12,256 nucleotides of DNA from Desulfuromonadales bacterium (GTDB lineage Bacteria > Desulfobacterota > Desulfuromonadia > Desulfuromonadales > BM103), in assembly GCA_030630015.1 (NCBI GenBank), contig DAOVNV010000050.1, forward strand, positions 1-12,256, given 5' to 3'. Below the pieces are notes generated by a model. That model saw only the letters and a program-made list of their open reading frames with translations. It ran no database searches and had not been told where the DNA came from. Below, one piece after another: positions 6,763 to 12,256 of the stretch (position 1 is the stretch's first letter; every line of letters begins with the position of its first letter). The position numbers and the translations under genes are program-made.

Positions 6763-7167
6763 ATGCAAAGCACCACTCTTACGGCCGGCGACCCGACTGA
6801 AGCCCGCTGCACCAAATGCCGTAGAAATACCGACCACATCATCATCACCATGGGTGAAGAAAGCCCGATTAAAGTGGAATGTAACAACTGCGGTCGTCAG
6901 CACAAGTATCGCCCACCCACCGCAGCGCGAAAACCTGCCGTGCGGCGAACCATTGACCCAAAAGACGCCGAGCGCAAAGAATGGGAAGCCCTGCGGCCAA
7001 GCATGGACAGCGCGAAAGCAACAGACTATTCCATGACCGCAGCATACAAGGTCAAAGCCTTGACAAACCACCCTCTATTCGGCCTCGGGCTTGTACAACG
7101 CGTAGTCGGCCCGCACAAGGTTGAAATTCTCTTTGAGGACGGCAAAAAAACCATGCGCTGCAAATAA
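6763..7167 (+). CDS. Zn-ribbon protein with a C-terminal Tudor/SH3-like segment
   Basis: This is a 134-aa soluble protein. The N-terminal part has two CxxC knuckles, Cys16/Cys19 and Cys40/Cys43 with 20 residues between, the spacing of a zinc ribbon. A basic linker (50-72) follows. The C-terminal part (about 95-133) reads YKVKALTNHPLFGLGLVQRV then HKVEILFEDGKKTMRC. The H-x-x-FG-x-G-x-V pattern followed by a beta-strand ending in G-x-K resembles the small Tudor-like domain at the C terminus of UvrD/PcrA helicases. The start ATG 6763 has GGGAG seven bases upstream; the frame continues to 6733 without a good site. A role in binding nucleic acid or RNA polymerase is plausible but only inferred. 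I do not know a named family. Confidence 0.8.
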   Translation: MQSTTLTAGDPTEARCTKCRRNTDHIIITMGEESPIKVECNNCGRQHKYRPPTAARKPAVRRTIDPKDAERKEWEALRPSMDSAKATDYSMTAAYKVKALTNHPLFGLGLVQRVVGPHKVEILFEDGKKTMRCK

Positions 7168-7250
7168 TCCTGCCTCACTCCGGTGTTTTATCCCTTTTGG
7201 CAGGAATGCATATTACAAGCTTTCCTAAATCAGGCGGAAGAAGGATTTAC

Positions 7251-7467
7251 ATGAAAATTTGCGCTCTGTGCGAAGAACAATTAAAAATAACGCGCAATGG
7301 GAAACCGCATGATTATTTAGTAACGGTTGATGAGCCCCGTCTTTTCAAGGGGGGGGGGGAACTCCCGAAGTTTTGAAGAGCAAGATTACCTGTGTCTGAC
7401 ATGCAAATCAAAATTTACCCAGAGCACGGACAAAAACGCTCTGGTATGGACATTATGGCGGGGATAA
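7251..7467 (+). pseudogene. Short double-CxxC protein gene interrupted at an 11-base G tract (phase-variable or frameshifted)
   Basis: ATG 7251 has AAGGA five bases upstream. The reading frame opens with CALC (Cys4/Cys7) and, as written, stops at TGA 7374-7376 after 41 codons. The frame breaks in a run of 11 G (7349-7359). If the run had ten G (or seven or thirteen), reading would continue in the other frame to TAA 7465-7467 and give 71 residues. That restored part holds a second knuckle CLTC (Cys48/Cys51) and a sensible tail ending WTLWRG. Two matching CxxC pairs on both sides of the tract argue that this is one small Zn-ribbon gene. Either the tract is a slippage switch, or the gene is broken, or the run length is a sequencing error. 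It follows another Zn-ribbon gene by 83 bp in the same direction. Confidence 0.72.
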
Positions 7468-7537
7468 TCACGCCGCCCTGTAGACCAAATCCGACACATA
7501 AAAAAGACCGACTTCTTACGAACAAAATGGACCGTCT

Positions 7538-8620
7538 CTAGAGGGGATCAGACCCATCCCCTCGCAAGTCACTTAGCCAACCGTCAAAGCGCTCCTTTGA
7601 CCCCCTTGACAAAATCCGGTTGAAAGTTTCCTGATCGTAGAGATACAGGCAGTGTCTGATCGAGGTGTAGGGGCTGAAGGTGTTGTCAGAACTTTCTGCC
7701 ATGAAGAAATCACGATAATCTCTGACGATTCTCAAATTCTCGGTCAGGCTTTTGTGCAGAGCTGACTTTTGAAAATCACGATCAAGCTTAAGAATATCCT
7801 GAACAAAGCCGTCAACTTTATAGTCTTCGAATTCAAAATCCCTGAAAAAGTGCCCGGCAATGCGCAGAAAGTTAAATGCGTTAACGGTTTTCTCACTCGA
7901 CACCGCCAAAGGCTGACCCGCAGCCCCCCTGTTGTCATCGCTGATCGGCGCCACTGTCGCTTGCTGGATTAGCTCCCTGGTGGCATTACGGATCTCCTTG
8001 AACTCACGATCAGCCAACTCAAACAGGGCGGAGAGGACATTGATCCTGCGTTTAAGATCGATAGGTATCGATTTTTTGTACTTGATTTTGTGATCCAACA
8101 CACTCCAGGCATCCTGAATCAAGGATCTGATCTGCACTTCAAAGGGGAATTCGGCATGTTGCTGATATTTCGGAAGGGTGCTCATTTGATCGTTCAGGGC
8201 AAGATCCATGTGCAAACCTTTGTACCCGAATGAATCCTCAGTGCTCTCAACTGCCGAAATTTTATCAGTGACATCGATAATCTTGAAGTGGCCCTTCAAC
8301 ACCTCAGAGACGACTTCGATCTGGTCCTCATATAGACATATGATGCGGACACCGATCAGGTCGGAAATATAATCTTTGATCTCGTAGGGCTGCTCGTTGG
8401 TTTCAAGCTTACTCTGGTATTTGCGATGAAATTTCTTGACGCACTCCTCTTTGTCTTTGACCCTCCCTTCAATTTTCGTCACCTCGATGACATCAAACTC
8501 CATAAGCAGCGCTTCAATAATGCGAATATAAGCTTTTTTGGCACTTTCGAAGAGTTGCCAGTTGTTATCGTAAAACTTTAGAAAAGCATGCTTTTCTTTT
8601 TCAAAATCCAGAGACGCCAA
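7538..8620 (-). CDS. RelA/SpoT-domain (small alarmone synthetase-like) protein with C-terminal extension
   Basis: The 360-aa protein carries a (p)ppGpp-synthetase-type nucleotidyltransferase domain at about 40-210, and no HD hydrolase, TGS or ACT domain. Visible motifs are GRVKDKEECVKKFHRK (52-67, ATP-side basic region), DLIGVRI (Asp87, Arg92), FGYKGLH (Tyr133, His137, the guanine-binding loop) and EVQIRS (Glu161) followed by the hallmark W172-x-x-L-x-HK-x-KYK. The acidic residues needed for pyrophosphate transfer are therefore present. Family members make (p)ppGpp or, in toxSAS toxins, ppApp or modify tRNA. The C-terminal 150 residues are helical-looking and unassigned. The start is TTG 8620-8618, with AAGGAG six bases upstream and no ATG nearby. 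Base composition is more AT-rich than the flanking housekeeping genes, hinting at transfer. No promoter is evident. Confidence 0.88.
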   Translation of the reverse strand: MASLDFEKEKHAFLKFYDNNWQLFESAKKAYIRIIEALLMEFDVIEVTKIEGRVKDKEECVKKFHRKYQSKLETNEQPYEIKDYISDLIGVRIICLYEDQIEVVSEVLKGHFKIIDVTDKISAVESTEDSFGYKGLHMDLALNDQMSTLPKYQQHAEFPFEVQIRSLIQDAWSVLDHKIKYKKSIPIDLKRRINVLSALFELADREFKEIRNATRELIQQATVAPISDDNRGAAGQPLAVSSEKTVNAFNFLRIAGHFFRDFEFEDYKVDGFVQDILKLDRDFQKSALHKSLTENLRIVRDYRDFFMAESSDNTFSPYTSIRHCLYLYDQETFNRILSRGSKERFDGWLSDLRGDGSDPL

Positions 8621-8810
8621 ATGGAACTCCTTATCTGTAAGATACCATGAAGACTTCGTGTCTCCCCATTGTGCTTATTGCGAAACCAGCATTTTCAACA
8701 TCCTGAATCCTGCGGTGCTGCTTCCCTGATTTTCCCAAAATGGAATCAACGTGAACAACGTTCATGAAATTTACTGAAAGGATTTTATCAGACTAACTGA
8801 AAATTTTCGA
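8621..8810. other. Gap upstream of the RelA/SpoT-domain gene
   Basis: This AT-rich stretch should contain the leftward promoter, but no convincing sigma70 pair is visible. A small dyad AACGT-GAACA-ACGTT at 8748-8762 could be a regulator site; it is too short to be sure. No RNA gene is seen. Confidence 0.4.
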
Positions 8811-8984
8811 ATGTCGATCCGAAATCGGCTCCACAGCATATCCCTTCCTTGTCAAACGTGGAGGAAAAAATGGCAGAAGGAGATTGCCAAAAAAGCTAAA
8901 AAGGCAGAGGAGCACAAGTGCAAACAGGAAGAAAAAAGCCCACAAGCACCTGATGAGGATCAGCAGACAACAGTTTCAGATTAA
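8811..8984 (+). CDS. Possible 57-aa Lys/Glu-rich small protein
   Basis: An open frame from ATG 8811 to TAA 8984 would encode 57 residues. The middle (about 17-44) is a charged probable helix rich in Lys and Glu, and the tail is acidic and polar (PDEDQQTTVSD). In favour: the long charged helix is unlike translated noise, and the gap would otherwise be large. Against: no Shine-Dalgarno precedes the ATG, and the end overlaps the aminotransferase gene by four bases on the other strand. I recognise no family. It could be a gene remnant. Confidence 0.3.
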   Translation: MSIRNRLHSISLPCQTWRKKWQKEIAKKAKKAEEHKCKQEEKSPQAPDEDQQTTVSD

Positions 8985-9844
8985 GATATCTTCCCCATAT
9001 CCCGATGGAGTTCTTCGCGCAAGTGATGAGCGACAGGACCTACCTGCCCCTGGTTGACAGTAAAGTCGTCCACCTTGACCACGGGCATCACTTCCAGAGA
9101 GGTGGAGGTGATAAACACTTCATCTGCAAACTTCAGATCCTGCAGCTTGAATTCACCGGTGATAACACGCAGGTTCAACCTCTCTTCACAGAGCCGCATA
9201 ATCGTGGACCGAGTGACACCTTCCAGCAGGCCCGTAGAGGCGTCGGGAGTGAAAACCCATTGGTCCTTGGTCCAGAAGATGTTCGAAGAAGCTCCCTCGC
9301 AGATGTGATCCTTGTTGTTCAGCATGATGACCTCAAAAGCTCCTGTGGCCTTAGCTTCGAGTTTGCCCAACAAGCTGTTGAGATTGCTGATCGACTTGAT
9401 TTTAGGATTGATCGCTTCGGGGGCGTTTCTGCGGGTCTGGGCCACCCGCACCTGGATGCCCTGTGTGTAGCAGGTCCTGTCGAATTCCTGAAATTCCCTG
9501 CCGACCACCAGGCAGGTCAGGTCGTTGCCCATATCGCGCTGAAAACCAATCTGCCCCTTGCCGCGGGTAATGGTGATGCGGTAATAGGCATCATTCATGC
9601 CATTTCTGTCCCGCAACTCCATCAGGATCGCCTCCAACTCCCGCTGTGTAACCGTTACCGGGTAGCACAGCGCCTCGGCTGACTGCAGCAGCCGCTGGTA
9701 ATGTTGAGGGAACTGGTAAAGCCGGTCGCCAATGGAACGGAAGCTTTCAAAAATCCCGTCGCCGTAGAGAAAGCCCTGATCGAATACGGAGACCGTCGCC
9801 TGGTCGCTTTTAACGAATTCGCCGTTCAGATAAACATAGCTCAT
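8981..9844 (-). CDS. Class IV PLP-dependent aminotransferase (branched-chain / D-amino-acid type)
   Basis: This 287-aa cytoplasmic fold-type IV PLP enzyme has Lys150 in PKIKSISNLNSLL as the likely Schiff-base lysine, and Glu183 in EGASSNIF as the expected partner of the pyridine nitrogen. FDQGFLYGDGIFES (21-34) is the usual N-terminal family motif, and RITITRGKG and EGVTRSTIMRL fit too. The family includes branched-chain aminotransferase (IlvE), D-amino-acid aminotransferase (Dat) and aminodeoxychorismate lyase (PabC). The IKSxNxLxxxLxKxEA pattern leans to IlvE/Dat rather than PabC, but I cannot decide between them. ATG 9844-9842 has GAGG eight bases upstream. It is 66 bp downstream of the Imm27-like gene and probably shares its transcript. 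Confidence 0.92.
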   Translation of the reverse strand: MSYVYLNGEFVKSDQATVSVFDQGFLYGDGIFESFRSIGDRLYQFPQHYQRLLQSAEALCYPVTVTQRELEAILMELRDRNGMNDAYYRITITRGKGQIGFQRDMGNDLTCLVVGREFQEFDRTCYTQGIQVRVAQTRRNAPEAINPKIKSISNLNSLLGKLEAKATGAFEVIMLNNKDHICEGASSNIFWTKDQWVFTPDASTGLLEGVTRSTIMRLCEERLNLRVITGEFKLQDLKFADEVFITSTSLEVMPVVKVDDFTVNQGQVGPVAHHLREELHRDMGKIS

Positions 9845-9910
9845 TACTGGCCCTCGTAGGAGTTTGGTCCGTAGGGGTCTCTTGGCTGTCCAGATGGGCC
9901 CCAGCTTGCT

Positions 9911-10213
9911 TCAGAGAGTGATCCGATAGCGTTGCGCCGCCGCTTCCTTGCCGATCAGTGAAAGACGCGGCGGGCCCCCATCACGCAGGTCGGGGTGATC
10001 ATGCCCCTTTTCCCACAAACGTCCATCTGCCGGGTCGCGATACAGGATATCCCGTTCATTGTCGGCTCGGGCCAGTTCCTTAAAATGCTCAGAGGTCAGC
10101 CATTCAATGCGCTGCCAGTGGGCATCCTTTGCCATGCCGCTGCCCAGATCGATCCAAAAGCCGCGCAACTCCGTTTCACCAGGCTGAAGAAGCCATTCCT
10201 CGGGAACAACCAT
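9911..10213 (-). CDS. Imm27-like immunity protein
   Basis: This 100-aa soluble protein matches, from memory, the pattern of immunity protein family Imm27: LLQPGETELRGFW near 8-20, RIEWL at 35-39, LYRDPADGRLWE at 57-68 and the GGPPRL block at 79-84, ending in a Lys/Ala-rich helix. Imm27 proteins neutralise toxin domains of polymorphic secreted toxins. Here no toxin, VgrG, Rhs, CdiB or secretion gene is visible on either side, so it is an orphan in this window and may serve another purpose. ATG 10213-10211 has an excellent AAGGAGG six bases upstream. It lies 106 bp beyond the thioredoxin stop, past a terminator, so it needs readthrough or a promoter I cannot see. Confidence 0.72.
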   Translation of the reverse strand: MVVPEEWLLQPGETELRGFWIDLGSGMAKDAHWQRIEWLTSEHFKELARADNERDILYRDPADGRLWEKGHDHPDLRDGGPPRLSLIGKEAAAQRYRITL

Positions 10214-10259
10214 CTGTGTCCTCCTTTTTCATCCTGCACCGCTGAATTTCCGGGCAGAA

Positions 10260-10296
10260 ACAGCAAAAGCCCGACAGAATGCCGGGCCTTTGCTGT
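10260..10296 (-). terminator. Rho-independent terminator of thioredoxin
   Basis: Reading leftward, ACAGCAAA (10296-10289) pairs with TTTGCTGT (10267-10260), and inside it GCCCG (10287-10283) pairs with CGGGC (10273-10269) around a nine-base loop. One mismatch separates the two stems. The inner hairpin is followed by TTTT, the classical terminator form, 23 bases past the thioredoxin stop. Confidence 0.8.
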
Positions 10297-10319
10297 CATC
10301 GCGTGATGCTGAAACCCTT

Positions 10320-10649
10320 CTAGAGAGCCTTCTTGATCAGACCTTCAAGCTGGTTCTTGGGCACCGCCCCAACCACCTGATCAACAACCTGGCCGTCATT
10401 GAAGAGGATCAGGGTCGGGATGCCGCGCACGCCGAACTGGCCGGGAGTTGCGGGGTTCTCGTCGACATTGAGCTTGCAGATCTTGATCTGACCTTCGAAT
10501 TCGTCGGCCAACTGGTCGATCATCGGACCAATCGCCTTGCAGGGTGCACACCAGGGAGCCCAGAAATCGATGAGCACGGGAACCGAAGACTGCTTCACTT
10601 CACTTTCAAAAGAATCATCCGTCAACTGGACGACTTTATCACTTGCCAT
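10320..10649 (-). CDS. trxA: Thioredoxin
   Basis: This 109-aa cytoplasmic disulfide reductase is the size of E. coli TrxA. The active site is FWAPWCAPCK (29-38, Cys34/Cys37). The classical motif is WCGPC, so Gly is replaced by Ala, a common variant outside enterobacteria. The buried Asp28 and cis-Pro78 (GIPTL) are present, as is the FNDGQVV turn. There is no signal peptide. It would reduce ribonucleotide reductase, PAPS reductase, peroxiredoxins and similar partners. ATG 10649-10647 has AAGGAG eight bases upstream. It has its own promoter and terminator, so it is largely a single-gene unit. No thioredoxin reductase gene is adjacent. Confidence 0.96.
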   Translation of the reverse strand: MASDKVVQLTDDSFESEVKQSSVPVLIDFWAPWCAPCKAIGPMIDQLADEFEGQIKICKLNVDENPATPGQFGVRGIPTLILFNDGQVVDQVVGAVPKNQLEGLIKKAL

Positions 10650-10681
10650 AATAAACGCTCCTTTGTTCTTTCTTATGTATT

Positions 10682-10698
10682 AATAAGCAAAACTTATT
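10682..10698. promoter_or_regulatory. Dyad at the thioredoxin transcription start
   Basis: AATAAG (10682-10687) and CTTATT (10693-10698) form a perfect 6-bp inverted repeat with a five-base spacer, just downstream of the predicted -10 on the leftward strand. A further CTTAT copy near 10671 could pair with the same ATAAG. It may be an operator or a small leader hairpin. Confidence 0.35.
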
Positions 10699-10704
10699 GT
10701 CCCT

Positions 10705-10732
10705 ATCATAATGCACCTTTTTAAAAAATCAA
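10705..10732 (-). promoter_or_regulatory. Promoter of thioredoxin
   Basis: Leftward TTGATT (10732-10727) and TATGAT (10710-10705, 5/6) are separated by 16 bases in an AT-rich stretch, 55 bases before the ATG. Confidence 0.6.
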
Positions 10733-10768
10733 GCTTTTTGAATATTTCAATCTGCGAGAGAGCTGTCC

Positions 10769-10797
10769 TTGACAGCCTGTTCCGACAAAACTAAGAT
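10769..10797 (+). promoter_or_regulatory. Sigma70-like promoter of the SIS gene
   Basis: A perfect TTGACA (10769-10774) is followed after 17 bases by TAAGAT (10792-10797), ending 56 bases before the ATG at 10854. It diverges from the thioredoxin promoter. Confidence 0.7.
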
Positions 10798-10853
10798 ACC
10801 TCCACAATCTGTGCTCTGAGTCCGGAGATTCGGGGCAAGTATAAGGTTACGAG

Positions 10854-11429
10854 ATGACTCAGAATCGGATATCAGAGACAGTTAAACAGCAGATGGCACT
10901 GCTCGACCCCTTTTTGTTAACGCAGGAAGGGGTCCTGAACGACTTGACCCACCACCTGGTCGCCAACTTCCACCACGGCGGCCGCCTCTTTCTTTCGGGC
11001 AGCGGCCCTTTCGGCTCAATTGCCAGTCTGCTCGGTCAGACCTTTATTCACCGGCAGACTATTGAACGTCCAGCCCTGCCCGCTATTGCGTTGACAAACG
11101 ATGCCGGTCTGGCAACCTTTCTTGCCGCTGACGATCAAAGCAACCAGATTTTCAGTCGTCAACTGCGCGCCCTGGCCACGGCACAAGACACCTTGCTGCA
11201 CATGGCGGGCACCGACATCTGTCCCGCCGGTCAGGAGGTCCTGGCAACAGCACATCAACTGGGCTGCCGAACCGTCCTGATCAGCAGCAATCATGCGGAA
11301 ACAACCACGAGGGCTCCCGACCTGTCCCTGCAGATTCCGACCACTTCTCTGCCCCGCCTGCTCGAAGGGTCCCTGCTGATCGGCAACCTTCTCTGCTCGC
11401 TGGTCGAGGGGGAACTGTTCGGCATTTGA
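10854..11429 (+). CDS. SIS-domain protein, GmhA/DiaA-like
   Basis: This 191-aa protein has the SIS (sugar isomerase) fold of the phosphoheptose isomerase/DiaA group. An N-terminal helix (1-40) precedes the phosphosugar-binding loop FLSGSGPFGSIA (46-57). PALPAIALTNDAGLATF (73-89) and NQIFSRQLRAL correspond closely to GmhA segments, as does VLISSN for the later strand. By eye, the GmhA catalytic Glu and His have no counterparts: the helix after the loop reads SLLGQTFIHR where GmhA has AAEL, and the last helix reads LLIGNLLCSLVE without the His. It may therefore bind a sugar phosphate or a protein (as DiaA binds DnaA) without isomerase activity. AAGG lies seven bases before the ATG. It precedes ccsB but each has its own promoter. 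Confidence 0.8.
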   Translation: MTQNRISETVKQQMALLDPFLLTQEGVLNDLTHHLVANFHHGGRLFLSGSGPFGSIASLLGQTFIHRQTIERPALPAIALTNDAGLATFLAADDQSNQIFSRQLRALATAQDTLLHMAGTDICPAGQEVLATAHQLGCRTVLISSNHAETTTRAPDLSLQIPTTSLPRLLEGSLLIGNLLCSLVEGELFGI

Positions 11430-11487
11430 TCTTCTGTGGTCACAAGCCCGACCCTCGGAGTCCTCCCAGCGCCACGTTAAAGAAAAA

Positions 11488-11517
11488 TTGACAGGTTATA
11501 ACGGCAGTGCGTATACT
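11488..11517 (+). promoter_or_regulatory. Strong sigma70-like promoter of ccsB
   Basis: TTGACA (11488-11493, perfect) and TATACT (11512-11517, 5/6) are separated by 18 bases. Transcription should start near 11524, leaving a leader of about 115 nt before the ccsB ATG. The leader includes a short CCCG/CGGG hairpin near 11583-11599 with a U-rich loop, but I recognise no riboswitch. Confidence 0.75.
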
Positions 11518-11639
11518 TTTCAATTGCCTGAACTTACAGAACAGACCACTATCAAGCTTAGCTAAATTAACCACCACTGGTCCCGGTTTTTAACGGGCCG
11601 CACCTTGGCCTTAGGACTGCACCTGCTGGATTACGAGCC

Positions 11640-12256
11640 ATGATCATCAATCTGCTGCTTTTCAAAGCCACCCTGCTGATCTATTTCATATCCACGATCC
11701 TGTACCTGATAAGTGTTATCAGCCGCAAGGATCGGATAGGGCAGTTCGCCAAATGGGCACTCATCGGCGGTTTTGCCGTGCACTGCCTGACGCTTGCGGC
11801 CCGCTGGATGTCAACCGGCATCACTCCCGTTGCAAGCCTTCACGAAGCCTTGTCCTTTTTTGCTTTCTCCCTGGTCGGGATTTACCTTTTATTCGATCTT
11901 CGCTACCGTACTGCAATCCTCGGAGCTTTTATCTGCCCGATTGCACTGGTGCTGATGATTGGCAGCACAGTAGCCCCTCAACAGCCTGTTGCAGCCAACC
12001 CCATCCTTGACAGCTGGTGGTTCCCGGTCCATGTCATCCTCGCCTTTCTCGGGCACGCTGTACTCGCCGTGGCGGGCATGGTCGGGATCATGTACCTGCT
12101 CCAGGAAAGAATGCTCAAAAGCAAGAAATTCTCAGGGCTGTTTTATCGTCTGCCCTCGCTGGATGTTCTTGACAGCATTAACTACAAATGCCTGACATTT
12201 GGTTTTCCACTGATGACCATGGGAATCATTTCCGGGGCCATCTGGGCCAATTCCGC
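11640..12256 (+). CDS. ccsB: Cytochrome c biogenesis protein CcsB/CcsA-type (partial at window end)
   Basis: The first 205 residues of a polytopic inner-membrane protein are present, and the gene runs off the window. It looks like the haem-handling CcsA/ResC-type subunit of system II cytochrome c maturation, which delivers haem to apocytochromes on the outer side of the membrane. Hydrophobic helices lie near 3-27, 40-57, 68-85, 90-110, 128-153 and 184-202. Family marks are PVASLHEAL (63-71), SWWFPVHV (125-132, His131), His139, and SGAIWANS (198-205), which is the beginning of the haem-binding WWD segment cut by the window edge. ATG 11640 has only a weak ribosome site. In related Desulfuromonadia such a gene often lies before hemA, so haem synthesis genes may follow. 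Confidence 0.9.
   Translation, partial: MIINLLLFKATLLIYFISTILYLISVISRKDRIGQFAKWALIGGFAVHCLTLAARWMSTGITPVASLHEALSFFAFSLVGIYLLFDLRYRTAILGAFICPIALVLMIGSTVAPQQPVAANPILDSWWFPVHVILAFLGHAVLAVAGMVGIMYLLQERMLKSKKFSGLFYRLPSLDVLDSINYKCLTFGFPLMTMGIISGAIWANS

Noticed and set aside
7168..7205. TCCTGCC/GGCAGGA inverted repeat after the Zn-ribbon gene
   Set aside because: The 7-bp arms are separated by 24 bases and no U tract follows, so I do not call it a terminator.
7490..7540. T-rich end of the RelA/SpoT-domain gene as a terminator
   Set aside because: A run of T is present on the leftward strand, but only a four-base stem can be drawn, which is too weak to support a call.
9005..9682. Rightward 225-codon open frame
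   Set aside because: It is the mirror of the aminotransferase gene, which has an intact PLP lysine and family motifs; the opposite frame shows no recognisable protein.
11524..11639. Riboswitch in the ccsB leader
   Set aside because: The leader is long enough and holds a small hairpin, but no known riboswitch core could be recognised.

Overview
The window looks like chromosomal DNA of a moderately GC-rich, anaerobic, Gram-negative bacterium, most plausibly of the Desulfuromonadia (Geobacter/Desulfuromonas/Pelobacter type). This is inference from the mix of a CcsB-type (system II) cytochrome c assembly protein, a Geobacter-like class IV aminotransferase, strong AGGAGG-type ribosome sites, and short Zn-ribbon proteins I associate with that group. 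No rRNA, tRNA, CRISPR array, transposase or integrase is visible.

Layout. 1-123 is the tail of a membrane protein, closed by a 17-bp terminator hairpin. 222-1570 is a leftward group: a tautomerase-family protein, a 72-aa protein of unknown function, and a metallo-beta-lactamase-fold hydrolase whose GTG start overlaps the stop of the 72-aa gene. A divergent promoter region then leads to dapF (lysine and peptidoglycan precursor synthesis). After a 203-bp gap holding a long imperfect hairpin comes a tightly packed rightward operon at 2761-5205: HAD pyrimidine 5'-nucleotidase, nfo (endonuclease IV), dtd (D-aminoacyl-tRNA deacylase) and darP/yjgA (50S assembly). Each junction overlaps by 1 or 4 bases. 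The set suggests nucleotide, DNA and translation quality control.

5245-6444 is a leftward YbfB-type MFS transporter. Between 6445 and about 8980 the density falls, AT content rises in the right-hand part, and the genes look accessory: a Zn-ribbon/Tudor-like protein, a short double-CxxC gene broken by an 11-base G tract (candidate phase-variable or frameshifted gene), a leftward 360-aa RelA/SpoT-domain alarmone synthetase-like protein with an unassigned C-terminal region, and a weakly supported 57-aa ORF.

8981-10649 is leftward: class IV aminotransferase, an Imm27-like immunity protein with no visible toxin, and thioredoxin with its own promoter and terminator. From 10769 the strand switches: a strong sigma70-like promoter drives a GmhA/DiaA-like SIS protein that seems to lack the isomerase catalytic residues. 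A second strong promoter and a leader of about 120 nt precede ccsB, which runs off the window end.

Most of the window is housekeeping. The parts most worth attention are the G11-interrupted gene, the RelA/SpoT protein, the orphan Imm27-like gene and the dapF-downstream hairpin. I see no clearly complete new multi-gene system.
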